This document shows, one piece after another, positions 15,060 to 23,889 of a stretch of DNA of 33,348 nucleotides. The first letter of the stretch is position 1, and each line of letters opens with the position of its first letter. Source of the stretch: JBEBGV01 sp040081265 (lineage in GTDB: Bacteria > Acidobacteriota > Vicinamibacteria > Vicinamibacterales > UBA2999); contig JBEBGV010000052.1 of the NCBI GenBank assembly GCA_040081265.1, forward strand, positions 1 to 33,348, written 5' to 3'. A program made the translations under genes and the position numbers. A model generated the notes under the pieces. It saw nothing but the letters and a program-made list of their open reading frames with translations. It had not been told where the DNA came from and made no database searches.

Positions 15060-16244
15060 TCAGCGCTGCGCACGCGGGGACGCGGTACGAATACCGGTCG
15101 GGCTTCCGCTCACCTTGATGCCCGGGCGGGGCGTCAGCTCTCGGCCATCGAAGCCGAAGACATTGATCTCGTTGTCGGCAGCGCACTGCACAAGGAGTGT
15201 GTCGGCCCGACGACTCCAGGCGAGACCCTGGCACCAGCGCCCCGCGCGCGCCTCGGCTACCTGCGTCAGCGTCTGCCCGTCGAGGCGATAGACCTTGACC
15301 AGGCCGTAGTCGTGAAACCACGGTTGTGTCTTCGACACGTTGCTGCCGTTCTGGATCGACGCGGCCAGGAACCTTCCGTCCGGGGACAGCGCAATCCCTT
15401 CGGGCACGACACCAGTGAAGACACCGCCAACCGCGCGCGGTGGCTGAGCGGTCAGGTCGAGCACCGTCAACGTGTCAGATCCGCCCGTGGGCCCGTTCCC
15501 GATGTTGGCGACGACGGCGACGTCTCCGCGCGGCGAGATCTCCAGGCCATACGGGCGATGGTTGGCCACGATGTCCCGCTTCGTGTACTCCACGGTGTTG
15601 CCGTTGACCGACAGCACCGCCACGCGATTCCCGGCGTTCATCGTCACGAGCACCGTCTTGCCGTCGGGAGTGAACACCGGAAGGCTGGGCTCTGCCATCG
15701 GGTCGCCGAGGTCCACCTTGCCTGCTGGCGCCACAGTCTTGCCGGCGATCGTGAAGATCGACACCGTGCCCTCGGCGCGGTTGGCCACGAGCGCGAGCGT
15801 GCCGGCGGGATTGATCGACACGCCGGCGGCTCGCCGCCCGGTGCGCAGGGTGGTGAGCACCGCGGGGGGCGACGCCTTCAGGTCGATGACGGTGAGCTCG
15901 TCGTTGAAGACCGTTCGGGCAGCGTTGGCGGGATCGACCCTGGCCGACGACGCGACGAGCGCGAGCGTCTCGTCCGGGGTAACGGCCACGCTCTGGGGGG
16001 GCGCCGACCATCCGCCGGGGACGTTCATCTCGAACAGCACTCTGGGCGGCGACACGTTGAGATCGATGATGCTGACCGTGTCGGGCTTCGGGTTGGCTGG
16101 CACCGTATTGACCCCGTCCACGAGCACCGCCTTGTTGTCGTTGGACGACACGGCGATCTGCGCCGGGGATGGGAGCGCAGTGCCCGCCAGGAGCAGCACG
16201 GGCAGGGCAAGGCGGGAGGCGAGGAGCAATCTGACAGTCAACAT
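15060..16244 (-). CDS. Exported YncE-like beta-propeller protein
   Basis: The 394-residue protein has a signal peptide (hydrophobic core LLLASRLALPVLLLAGTAL, cleavage near SPAQ). Repeated propeller blades follow: TVSIIDLN, SVAVTPDETLALV, GVSINPAGTLALVANR, LEISPRGDVAVVAN and GIALSPDGRFLAASIQNGS. These are YVTN/YncE-type lactonase-like repeats. Such proteins act as periplasmic binding or scaffold proteins or as lactonases, and no catalytic set can be assigned here. ATG 16244 starts the signal peptide, and the frame extends upstream to 16310 without support. It is divergent from the carboxylesterase across a 50-bp gap. TATCGT lies nine bases before its ATG. Confidence 0.8.
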   Translation of the reverse strand: MLTVRLLLASRLALPVLLLAGTALPSPAQIAVSSNDNKAVLVDGVNTVPANPKPDTVSIIDLNVSPPRVLFEMNVPGGWSAPPQSVAVTPDETLALVASSARVDPANAARTVFNDELTVIDLKASPPAVLTTLRTGRRAAGVSINPAGTLALVANRAEGTVSIFTIAGKTVAPAGKVDLGDPMAEPSLPVFTPDGKTVLVTMNAGNRVAVLSVNGNTVEYTKRDIVANHRPYGLEISPRGDVAVVANIGNGPTGGSDTLTVLDLTAQPPRAVGGVFTGVVPEGIALSPDGRFLAASIQNGSNVSKTQPWFHDYGLVKVYRLDGQTLTQVAEARAGRWCQGLAWSRRADTLLVQCAADNEINVFGFDGRELTPRPGIKVSGSPTGIRTASPRAQR

Positions 16245-16279
16245 GCGGCGCCTACGATACCGCGGTTTTCGGGCGGTGA

Positions 16280-16285
16280 TACAAT
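16280..16285 (+). promoter_or_regulatory. -10-like box before the carboxylesterase
   Basis: TACAAT ends nine bases before ATG 16295, with no Shine-Dalgarno in between. No convincing -35 is visible. A near-leaderless transcript is implied if this is the promoter. Confidence 0.35.
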
Positions 16286-16294
16286 CCCCGACCC

Positions 16295-17974
16295 ATGAAT
16301 CGACGTACATTTCTTCAGGCTACTGGCGGCGTCCTCGCCGCAGACTGGTTGTCACACGGACTTCGGGAGGCACTGGCCGGACAGGCCCTCCAGCCCGGTC
16401 CCATAGTCGAGACCGCGCAGGGACGGGTCCGAGGACTCGCCGGACCAGGCGTGGCCGCCTTCAGAGGGCTGCGATACGGCGCGTCGACAGCGGGCGCGAA
16501 CCGCTTCCAGCCGCCCGCTCCCCTGGCCCCGTGGACGGGGGTGCGCGACGCCCTCGAGAAAGGACCACGAGCCTGGCAGCCCTTCAGGCCCATGATTCCG
16601 GAGATCGGCGACGCTCTCACCGGCAGCGGGCCGATGGACGAAGACTGCCTCAACCTGAATGTCTGGACGCCCGCCGCCGACGGTGGCCGACGTCCGGTGA
16701 TGGTGTGGTTTCACGGCGGAGGCCAGCGGACCGGATCGGGCAACTCGATCTTCTACGACGGCACCGAGCTCGCCCGGAAGCACGACGTGGTGGTGGTCAG
16801 CGTCAGCCACCGACTGAACGCCCTCGGCTATCTCTGGCTTGCCGGCCTTCCGGCGTCCGGCGAGCGTTTCGCCCGCACGGCCAATCTTCCGCTGCTGGAC
16901 CTTGTCGCATCCCTCGAGTGGGTGCGCGACAACATCGGGCGATTCGGCGGCAATCCCGGCAACGTCACGATCTTCGGCCAGTCGGGCGGGGGTGGGAAAA
17001 CGGCGATGCTCTCGGCATTCCCCGCTGCGAAGGGACTCTTCCACCGCGCCATCATCATGAGCACGCTGGCCGACACGGCGATTTCCGGCCTCGAGCCGGC
17101 GCGCGCGGTCGAGGCCGCCGAACTGCTGTTCCGTCGACTCGGAGTCACTGCCGCGACCGCCGATCGCATGGTGGCGATGCCCCCGCAACAGATCATCGAC
17201 GCGCTCACCGGTGGCGGTGTCGCCGGGGGGCAGTCGGGCCAGACGGGGCCGGCCAACGACATCTCCCTTCGCTTCGTGCCGGTGGTCGACGGCAAGACAC
17301 TCCCCGCCCATCCGTTCGAACCGGGAGCGTCGGCCATCTCAGCGGACATCCCCATGATGCTCGGCTCCAACGAGTGCGAAGGCATCCCGTACGGCAACCC
17401 CGACGATGAGTACTGGAAGTCGGAGCCGACCTCAGCGGCAGAACTGCGTGTGCGCGTGAAAGCCATCGCTCGCGTGGAGGATGCGGAGGCGGATCGATTG
17501 ATCGCCGTCTACAGGACAGGACGGCCGACTGCCAGCTTCGGCGACCTCGCCGCGGTCATGGCGGGTGACACATCAGCGCTCAGAACCTCGGCCTACACGA
17601 TTGCCGAACGAAAGTTCGCCCAGGGACGGGCGCCGGCGTACCTCTACTACTTCGACTGGAAATCGCCGGTGCGCAACGGCAAGCTGCGCACCATGCACTG
17701 CATGGAGCTGCCGTTTGTCTTCGATCACCCCGACGCGATCTCGTTCATGACCGGCACCGGCGCCGACCGCGCCGCGCTGGCCACGGCGATGAGCGAAGCG
17801 TGGGTGTCGTTTGCCCGGACGGGGAATCCCAATCACAGGGGCATTCCAACCTGGGCGCCATTTACCCCGACGACGTGGGGCACGATGACGTTCGGGAGCA
17901 AGATCGGATTCGCCAACGACCCGCACGGCGAGGAACGCCGTGCGATGGCTGCTGCGCGCGCCCGCAGGGGCTAA
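16295..17974 (+). CDS. Type B carboxylesterase/lipase, Tat-exported
   Basis: The 559-residue protein begins MNRRTFLQATGGVLAADWL, a twin-arginine (RRTFLQ) export signal. The alpha/beta-hydrolase catalytic set is visible: oxyanion-hole HGGG (140-143), nucleophile Ser230 in GQSGGGG, acid Glu362 in NECEG and His468 in MHCMELPFVF. Typical type B signatures EDCLNLNVW and LEWVRDNIGRFGGNPGNVTIFG support the family. It hydrolyses carboxylic esters in the periplasm or outside the cell, with unknown substrate. The GQSGG context has Gly where many members have Ala. The stop overlaps the convergent Asp-box gene by 4 bp. Confidence 0.92.
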   Translation: MNRRTFLQATGGVLAADWLSHGLREALAGQALQPGPIVETAQGRVRGLAGPGVAAFRGLRYGASTAGANRFQPPAPLAPWTGVRDALEKGPRAWQPFRPMIPEIGDALTGSGPMDEDCLNLNVWTPAADGGRRPVMVWFHGGGQRTGSGNSIFYDGTELARKHDVVVVSVSHRLNALGYLWLAGLPASGERFARTANLPLLDLVASLEWVRDNIGRFGGNPGNVTIFGQSGGGGKTAMLSAFPAAKGLFHRAIIMSTLADTAISGLEPARAVEAAELLFRRLGVTAATADRMVAMPPQQIIDALTGGGVAGGQSGQTGPANDISLRFVPVVDGKTLPAHPFEPGASAISADIPMMLGSNECEGIPYGNPDDEYWKSEPTSAAELRVRVKAIARVEDAEADRLIAVYRTGRPTASFGDLAAVMAGDTSALRTSAYTIAERKFAQGRAPAYLYYFDWKSPVRNGKLRTMHCMELPFVFDHPDAISFMTGTGADRAALATAMSEAWVSFARTGNPNHRGIPTWAPFTPTTWGTMTFGSKIGFANDPHGEERRAMAAARARRG

Positions 17975-19260
17975 CGCTGTAACCGCGTCACCGCAATCAT
18001 CGACCCGCCTTCGCTGCGACGTACCCAGGCCAGCACCGTGCTGGATGGCGTCGCAGCGAGTGTCGGATAGACACCGGCTTGCGCATCGATGGCCGGCAGT
18101 CGACGGAAGGCCAGCTGCCCATTCCCGTCCCGACTGCCCCGTGCCACCACCACTCGTCGTCCCTGAGCGGTGACCTCCTCCCATGTCGCCACGACGTTGC
18201 CGCCAGGCTCCAGCGCAATCTGCGGGTGATAGGCGGCGCCCACGGTCGGCAGCGCGCGCCTCGTCGAGAAGTTCAGGCCATCGCGCGAGGTCGCGAAGAA
18301 GAGCGACATCGACTCGCGGCCTGCGTCACGCACCAGGGTTGGCCACACGACAATCACGGTCTTCTGTTGGTCGACGGCGACCGCCGGCCCGTTCTCAGGG
18401 CACCCATCGATCTGCCAGGCGTCGCGACTGACGCGGACGGGAGACGAGAACGTCCGTCCTCCGTCACGTGACACGGTCAGCGCGATGTCACGTTCGTTGC
18501 CGGCGTAGACGTGACGCCACACTGCGTAGATACCGCCCGACGCGTCAGTGGTCAGGCTTGTCTTGCAGCAGTAACACACGCCTCCGGTCAGGCTCCGCGC
18601 CGCACCAGCGCCGTCGAGCGGAGCAAAGTAGAGTTGCGACTGTCCGGCACGCGCGACTGGGTCCGGCTTCGAAGCAGGAGCAGGTGCGGGTGCTGGAGCG
18701 CTGGCTCCCGCCTCATGGTTGTGGGTCATGGTCGAGGCCGCACCGGCCAGGTTGCGGTGATCGAGCCAGAGCGCGAACGTGCGTCCACGGCTGTCGGTCG
18801 TCGTCGAATGCCAGCCGCGATTACCGGGGGCGTCGCTCCCGGTGACGACCGCCGAGGCTCCGAACGTGCGCCCGCCATCAGCCGACCTCGCGGCAAGCAG
18901 TTGGGTACCGGCGGTCGCCTTGGCAGTCCATACCACCACGACTTCCGGCAGCGCCGTCGTGCCGCGCGCGACCAGCGTGACGCGAGGCGGTTGCTCGCCG
19001 TTCGCACTGGCCGCTCCGGCTCGCGGGTTGACTCGAGCCGGCGTCGAGAACGTGGCGCCCCCATCGCGACTCACCGAGGCATAGACATCAGTGCCGGCAC
19101 TCGAACTCGCCGCCCAACTGAGCGCCACCGTCTGCCCAAGTGCCGCAACGCTCAGGTGCTCGTTCGACCGGCCAGGGACGCCAATTGTCGTCACCGGCGC
19201 CTCAGCGCCGGACACGACAAGACCCGCAACAACCACGGTGGCGAGAACGAGTGCCCTCAT
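17971..19260 (-). CDS. Exported Asp-box (BNR) sialidase-like protein with CYCC motif
   Basis: The 429-residue protein has an N-terminal signal (MRALVLATVVVAGLVVSGAEA). At least four Asp-box-like repeats are present (SRDGGATF 64-71, SADGGRTF, SRDGGRTF and the weak SRDGLNF), indicating a six-bladed sialidase-like propeller. Four cysteines stand out: C229, C231 and C232 (GVCYCCKT) and C287 (DGCPENGP). A Pro/Ala linker follows a Met/His patch (MTHNHEAG, about 178-185). The catalytic Arg triad of true sialidases cannot be confirmed, so glycosidase activity is not assigned. The Cys/His/Met pattern might bind metal, which is inference. It starts two bases after the TonB receptor stop and is surely co-transcribed with it. 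Confidence 0.78.
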   Translation of the reverse strand: MRALVLATVVVAGLVVSGAEAPVTTIGVPGRSNEHLSVAALGQTVALSWAASSSAGTDVYASVSRDGGATFSTPARVNPRAGAASANGEQPPRVTLVARGTTALPEVVVVWTAKATAGTQLLAARSADGGRTFGASAVVTGSDAPGNRGWHSTTTDSRGRTFALWLDHRNLAGAASTMTHNHEAGASAPAPAPAPASKPDPVARAGQSQLYFAPLDGAGAARSLTGGVCYCCKTSLTTDASGGIYAVWRHVYAGNERDIALTVSRDGGRTFSSPVRVSRDAWQIDGCPENGPAVAVDQQKTVIVVWPTLVRDAGRESMSLFFATSRDGLNFSTRRALPTVGAAYHPQIALEPGGNVVATWEEVTAQGRRVVVARGSRDGNGQLAFRRLPAIDAQAGVYPTLAATPSSTVLAWVRRSEGGSMIAVTRLQR

Positions 19261-19262
19261 GA

Positions 19263-22094
19263 TCAGAACCTCACACGCAATGCAAACTGCCAGGTGCGGG
19301 GATCACCGACTGCGGTGATCTGATTGAACGTCGGCAGCGGACTGGCCGGATACGCACCCGAGCCGAACGTCGTGTTCCGGGTGATCGGATTCACCCGGTT
19401 GGTCAGGTTGAACACCTCGGCGATGGCGTCGATCTGGCTCGACCCGCCGGTGCGGATCGTTCGCGTGAGTCGCGCATTCAGGTTGAAGAACCGACTGCCG
19501 ACGCCGGCATTGCGCTCGATGAACGCGCCGTTGACCAGTGGCCGGCCAGCCGTGCCCTGGACGGTGGTGACGCCCGAGGTGATGTTGAAGGGCACGGCCG
19601 AATACGCTTGCATCATCGCGCCCAGCTGAAAGCCGTGACTCAGGTACTCCCACAACGTCCGGGCGGGTTCCGACGATGAACTGACCGCTCCTTCGACGAC
19701 CAGACGGTGACGCTGGTCGTCATCCGAGCGTCCCCAGTCCTTCGACAGATCGCCCGGGTCGATCGGCGAGCTGAAGAAGTTCTCGCCCACATTGTTCATC
19801 GACTTCGACAGCGTGTAGCTGACACGGTAATGGCCCCAGCGCGCCGGCCGCTGGAGAAAGGACAGATGAAGGCCGTGGTAGTTCGAGTCCGCCAGCGGCG
19901 AGTACTGGCTGTTGTTCGCGTAGGTCGGATTCGGCCGGCATCCGTTATTGGTACCCGCAGCAACGCATGTCGGCACGTTCTGGTTCACCGAAATGATCAG
20001 ATTCCTGCCACGCAGGTACTGATAACCCAAACTCACCGTGAGTCGGTCGCCGAGCTGCCGCTCCACTTCAAGGCTGCCTTGCCGAGAGAAGGCGTTCTGC
20101 ATATTCGGGTTCATCGTCGTCAGGTTGACCAGGGTCACCAACGGAACCGGCGCACCGAGGATGTTCGGGAAGACCGGAGCACCCGTCTGTGCAGGACTGA
20201 GGCTGACGCTGATCTGACGCAGCTTCGTCAAGTCGGTGGTATTGCCGGCCGACAGCAGCGCATTGGCGACCGCACGCAGCGGCACGCGATCGAAGTACAC
20301 CCCGGCGCTGCCGCGAACGACGGTGCGGCGCGACGACAAAGGAGACCAGGCAAAACCGACGCGGGGCGACAGGTTATTGGTGTCGGTCGCGATGGTTTCG
20401 ATCCACTGCAGGTCGTAACGCAGGCCGAGGTTCAGGGTGAGACTCGGCGTGGCGCGCCACTCATCCTGCGCGTACAGCCCGAAGTTGGGATTGTTCTGAT
20501 GGACCTCGGTATCGCCGAAGGTCTGGGTAAATCCAGCGTTGTTGTAGGTGCCGGCGAGGAAATTCGTCAGCGAGGAGAACGCATAGGCACCCCGTATCGA
20601 ACGCGGGTAGGTGATGGTGTCGTCGTTGACGGTCACGTCAATGCCACCGCGCAGTGCGTGCGCGCCAGCGAGCAATGACACGTTATCAATGACCTGATAC
20701 AGGGTGTTGAGGCGACGGGTGGGGCTGCCGGAGAGTGTCCCGAACGTGGCGACACCGGCAATGCTCACCGCCGGACCCACCTGGTCACTCGGTGGCGCCT
20801 TCAGGTCGCCGCGTGCGTACTGGGCCCGTGTCTCGTTCACCAACCGCGGCGACAGCGTCAACGTGTTGGCTACCGCGAATGAATGATCCTGATTGTCGAG
20901 TCCCGCCGAAGCGGATGGGGCGTTGAGCGCGCCGGCACCACGCGAGTTGCGCGAATCGACGTCGTAGAAAGCGTAGCGAAACGACAACTGGTCCGCACCG
21001 CTGATCTGATGCTCGACCTTGCCCAGCAGATTGGTCGAATGCACCGGATTCGGGTAGGTGCCGGTGCTGACCGCTGCACCCGGGTAGGCAACCGCGGTGA
21101 GTCGGTTGTTGACCGCGGCCAGATTACCCGGCGTGATGGTCGCAAGCCCGGTCTGGTCCAGTCGGCGCTGCTCGACGTTGACGAAGTAGAAAGTCCGGTC
21201 CCGCCTGATCGGTCCACCTGCACTGGCCCCGTACTGCTTCTGGGTCATCGGCAACCTGGTGTGCGAAAGGGCGTTGGCGGCGTTGAACCGGGTGTCCTTG
21301 AAGAAGCTGTACGCGTCGCCGTGAAGGGTGTTGGTACCACTCCTCGTGACCACGTTCACGTAACCGCCAAGTGCCCTCCCGAGTTCCGCCTGTCCACCAG
21401 AGGTCACGACCTGGAACTGATCGACCGCACTCACACCAAACGGGATGCCGCTCAGGCCCGCGGCATCGTCATTGGCCGACAGGCCATCAACGATGAAGCT
21501 GTTCGAGAAGTTGCGCTGGCTGCCAATGGACAAGCCGACGCCGGGGACCGCTGACGTCTCCGGGAACAGCTGCGTACTGGCGAGGTTGGTTGGCGAGACA
21601 CCCGGGATGAGCAGCGCGAGGTCAAGGAACTGCCTTCCGTTGATCGGCAGGGCCTCGACTTCCGCGCGCGATATCGTGCCGGCAATCTGCGTCCGCGCGG
21701 TGTCGAGCACGGTGGCCTCGGCGGTCACGCTGACGTTGGCGGACACCCCCTCGAGGCCCAGCGACACCGGGATGTCGAAGGCCGATCCCACCGTCAGCGT
21801 CACGGCACGGGTCGCCGAGGCGAAGCCCGGTTGCTCGACGCGCACCTCGTACGGACCGACGCGCAAGTACGAGAACCTGAAGCGTCCTTCCTGGTCGGTT
21901 GACGTCTGTGCGACCCCATTGGTCTCAATCTGCCGCGCCGCTACCCTCGCGCCGACAACCGCGGCGCCCTGCGGATCGGTGACTCGTCCGCTGATGCTTG
22001 CTGAATTGATCGTTTCCTGTGCTGTGGCGAACTGCGCCGCGCCAAGCACAGAGAGTGCAAGCGCCGCTGCCGCCGTCTGGCGTACCAAACCCAT
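19263..22094 (-). CDS. Oar-like TonB-dependent outer-membrane receptor
   Basis: The 943-residue protein has a signal peptide (LALSVLGAAQFATAQ) and a carboxypeptidase-regulatory-like domain (ISGRVTDPQGAAVVGARV to about residue 110). A plug domain follows (INGRQFLDLALLIPGVS, FIVDGLSANDD, GGYVNVVTRSGTN), then a long beta-barrel ending in WQFALRVRF with a terminal Phe. Members move large or scarce substrates across the outer membrane using TonB energy; the substrate is unknown. A barrel loop contains two Cys (NVPTCVAAGTNNGC). ATG 22094 has a purine-rich GGGGGAG about ten bases upstream and starts a clean signal peptide, so the extension to 22202 (inside a repeat) is rejected. It is the first gene of the pair with the Asp-box protein. 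Confidence 0.92.
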   Translation of the reverse strand: MGLVRQTAAAALALSVLGAAQFATAQETINSASISGRVTDPQGAAVVGARVAARQIETNGVAQTSTDQEGRFRFSYLRVGPYEVRVEQPGFASATRAVTLTVGSAFDIPVSLGLEGVSANVSVTAEATVLDTARTQIAGTISRAEVEALPINGRQFLDLALLIPGVSPTNLASTQLFPETSAVPGVGLSIGSQRNFSNSFIVDGLSANDDAAGLSGIPFGVSAVDQFQVVTSGGQAELGRALGGYVNVVTRSGTNTLHGDAYSFFKDTRFNAANALSHTRLPMTQKQYGASAGGPIRRDRTFYFVNVEQRRLDQTGLATITPGNLAAVNNRLTAVAYPGAAVSTGTYPNPVHSTNLLGKVEHQISGADQLSFRYAFYDVDSRNSRGAGALNAPSASAGLDNQDHSFAVANTLTLSPRLVNETRAQYARGDLKAPPSDQVGPAVSIAGVATFGTLSGSPTRRLNTLYQVIDNVSLLAGAHALRGGIDVTVNDDTITYPRSIRGAYAFSSLTNFLAGTYNNAGFTQTFGDTEVHQNNPNFGLYAQDEWRATPSLTLNLGLRYDLQWIETIATDTNNLSPRVGFAWSPLSSRRTVVRGSAGVYFDRVPLRAVANALLSAGNTTDLTKLRQISVSLSPAQTGAPVFPNILGAPVPLVTLVNLTTMNPNMQNAFSRQGSLEVERQLGDRLTVSLGYQYLRGRNLIISVNQNVPTCVAAGTNNGCRPNPTYANNSQYSPLADSNYHGLHLSFLQRPARWGHYRVSYTLSKSMNNVGENFFSSPIDPGDLSKDWGRSDDDQRHRLVVEGAVSSSSEPARTLWEYLSHGFQLGAMMQAYSAVPFNITSGVTTVQGTAGRPLVNGAFIERNAGVGSRFFNLNARLTRTIRTGGSSQIDAIAEVFNLTNRVNPITRNTTFGSGAYPASPLPTFNQITAVGDPRTWQFALRVRF

Positions 22095-22159
22095 GTTCGT
22101 GGTCTCCCCCGCCGGACGTGGTCCGGCTCGCATACGACTCACCTGAAGAATCAGAATGG

Positions 22160-22243
22160 GTACGTAGGGCGGGTCCGCAGGACCCGCCGTCACTCCGTGC
22201 ACGGAATGCGTTCGCCGGGTCCATTCGGACCCGGCCTACGTAC
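22160..22243. repeat. Palindromic intergenic repeat, copy B (two hairpins)
   Basis: Perfect inverted ends GTACGTAGG (22160-22168) and CCTACGTAC (22235-22243) enclose two 9-bp-arm hairpins. These are GGCGGGTCC-GCA-GGACCCGCC (22168-22188) and GCCGGGTCC-ATTC-GGACCCGGC (22214-22235). The centre holds the palindrome TCCGTGCACGGA (22194-22205). The element lies between the TonB receptor start and the stop of the small Cys/His protein. It shares its ends and architecture with copy A, while the stem sequences differ by compensated changes. Confidence 0.85.
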
Positions 22244-22256
22244 GTTGTCGAGGCGA

Positions 22257-22673
22257 CTACGCGCGGGGAGGACGAATGGCGGGGGGGATGCTGCGGGCCA
22301 CCGAGCGAATGGGCGCGAGGGTCACGACTGTCGCGACCGCCACATCGGAGACGGCAACAACATCAGGCAACAAGCTGATGTCGAGCATCATCGCCGCAAG
22401 CGACGCCGTCGCCATGTCGCACCCGCTGCGCAGCGCAAACCCGTCGGTGCCGGGTGAGGCTGGGGTGGACCCGTGAGACTGACCGGCGCGGTGTTTGTGC
22501 ATGGGACACATCTGTCCCGGCGCAAGGCCCTTACAGCAGAGATCCTCTTCGACTGCAGCCACCGCAGACGGAGGGATACAGCACAGACCGACAAACGACA
22601 ACGCCAGCGTCGACACGTGGGCGAGGAGCCACACGAGTGCGACGAGCGAGATGCGTCGACGGACACCAGCCAT
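22257..22673 (-). CDS. Small Cys/His-containing membrane or exported protein, function unknown
   Basis: The 138-residue protein has an N-terminal hydrophobic helix (about 8-30) after MAGVRRR. A Cys/His/Met cluster follows (LCC at about 31-32, then DLCCKGLAPGQMCPMHKHRAG), and a second hydrophobic stretch lies around 88-115. I do not recognise a characterised family. The CPMHKH pattern and paired cysteines suggest metal binding, perhaps copper, by inference only. It lies upstream of the TonB receptor on the same strand, separated by palindromic repeat B, and is divergent from the MBL gene. The cluster argues against a chance frame, but the gene is short and lacks a clear Shine-Dalgarno. Confidence 0.6.
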   Translation of the reverse strand: MAGVRRRISLVALVWLLAHVSTLALSFVGLCCIPPSAVAAVEEDLCCKGLAPGQMCPMHKHRAGQSHGSTPASPGTDGFALRSGCDMATASLAAMMLDISLLPDVVAVSDVAVATVVTLAPIRSVARSIPPAIRPPRA

Positions 22674-22711
22674 TCGCCAGATAGGCTAGCACAAGGGTCC
22701 TGTCCGGGACG

Positions 22712-22740
22712 TTGACAGCCGGGCGCCTTCCGCGTAGCGT
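22712..22740 (+). promoter_or_regulatory. Promoter of the degenerate MBL gene (TTGACA-17-TAGCGT)
   Basis: TTGACA (22712-22717) and TAGCGT (22735-22740) are separated by exactly 17 bp. Ten bases lie between the -10 box and ATG 22751, so the leader would be only a few bases. No Shine-Dalgarno is present. This is the best sigma70-type promoter in the window. Confidence 0.65.
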
Positions 22741-22750
22741 GGGCACCGCT

Positions 22751-23878
22751 ATGTCATGCATTCGCCCGGGTCATGCCCGTTTTTCGCGGCCAATGTGCCG
22801 CATCGCCCTCATGGCCGCAGCGATCGTCGCGGCAACCTCGCTTCTGGCGGCGCAGAATCGCCCCGCCGGAACCTCCAACCCCCTGTCGGGTCCGCTGACG
22901 GCCGCGACGCAGCGCCCCGTACTGGGCGGGCGGTTCGAGCACCTTCGGGTCGCAGGGCAAGTGCACCTCTTTGCCGGCACGGGCGCCAACGTGGTGGTTC
23001 AAGCGGGTGACGAGGGCGCCGTCTTCGTCGACACCAGCGTGGCAACGGCCAGCGAGCAGCTGCTTGCCGAGATCGCACGCCTGACGACGCGTCCCATTCG
23101 GTACGTCATCAACACCAGCGCGGACGCCGACCACGTCGGTGGCAACGATGCCATCGCCACCGCAGGCCGCAACTTCGCCACACCCGCGCCGAACATGGCT
23201 GGCGTTGGCGCTCGGGCAGCTGGCGGGGGTGGTGGTATCGGCCGTACGGCCGGCGCGCAGGTGTATGCCCACGAAGCCGTCCTGAACCGGATGAGTGGCG
23301 CGACGACTGGAGGGCAGGGAGCGGTGGCGTTTGGTCTCTGGCCCTCCGACACCTTCTTCACGATGAAGAAGACCCTCTACTTCAACAGCGAACCGATTGA
23401 ACTGCTGCATCAGCCGGCGGCGCATACCGACGGGGACGTGATGGTGTGGTTCCGCACCTCGGACGTCATCGCGGCTGGAGACGTCTATACACCAGACCGC
23501 TTCCCGCTGATCGACCTGGCCCGCGGCGGTTCGGTGCAGGGCATGCTCGACGCGCTGAACCGCATCATCGACATCACCGTTCCGCGGTTCAACCAGCAAG
23601 GCGGCACGCTCGTCGTCGGCGGGCACGGTCGCATCGCGAACGAGTCTGACGTGGTCGAGTATCGCGACATGACGACGATCGTCCGTGACCGCATCCTCGC
23701 GATGATCTCGAAGGGCATGACCCTCGAGCAGGTGCGCGCGGCCAATCCGGTGCTCGATTACGAAGGCATCTACGGCGCCGGGACGGGAACGTGGACGACC
23801 GACATGTTCGTGACAGCCGTATATCGCGATGTATCGCGCCTCAGAGCGACGCCAGCCGGGCAGGGACAACGCCAGTGA
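22751..23878 (+). CDS. Secreted MBL-fold protein with altered metal site 1
   Basis: The 375-residue protein has an N-terminal signal (MAAAIVAATSLLAAQ) and an MBL-fold pattern. The HxHxDH motif reads NTSADADHVGGN (121-132), so two site-1 His are Ser123 and Asp125. Asp127, His128, His225 (HTDGD), Asp244 (AAGDVY) and His292 (GGHGR) remain, so site 2 looks intact. A Gly/Ala-rich insertion (GVGARAAGGGGGIG, about 151-164) is unusual. Activity may be mononuclear or altered, and the substrate is unknown. The gene is followed by a second secreted protein after 11 bp. ATG 22751 is chosen for its position just after the promoter and before the signal peptide; Met at 22793 is an alternative. Confidence 0.82.
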   Translation: MSCIRPGHARFSRPMCRIALMAAAIVAATSLLAAQNRPAGTSNPLSGPLTAATQRPVLGGRFEHLRVAGQVHLFAGTGANVVVQAGDEGAVFVDTSVATASEQLLAEIARLTTRPIRYVINTSADADHVGGNDAIATAGRNFATPAPNMAGVGARAAGGGGGIGRTAGAQVYAHEAVLNRMSGATTGGQGAVAFGLWPSDTFFTMKKTLYFNSEPIELLHQPAAHTDGDVMVWFRTSDVIAAGDVYTPDRFPLIDLARGGSVQGMLDALNRIIDITVPRFNQQGGTLVVGGHGRIANESDVVEYRDMTTIVRDRILAMISKGMTLEQVRAANPVLDYEGIYGAGTGTWTTDMFVTAVYRDVSRLRATPAGQGQRQ

Positions 23879-23889
23879 AGGGACTCTCG

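Noticed and set aside
15472..17409. 645-codon plus-strand frame crossing the YncE-like and carboxylesterase genes
   Set aside because: It is antisense to the first gene and out of frame with the second. Its composition is biased and no domain is visible.
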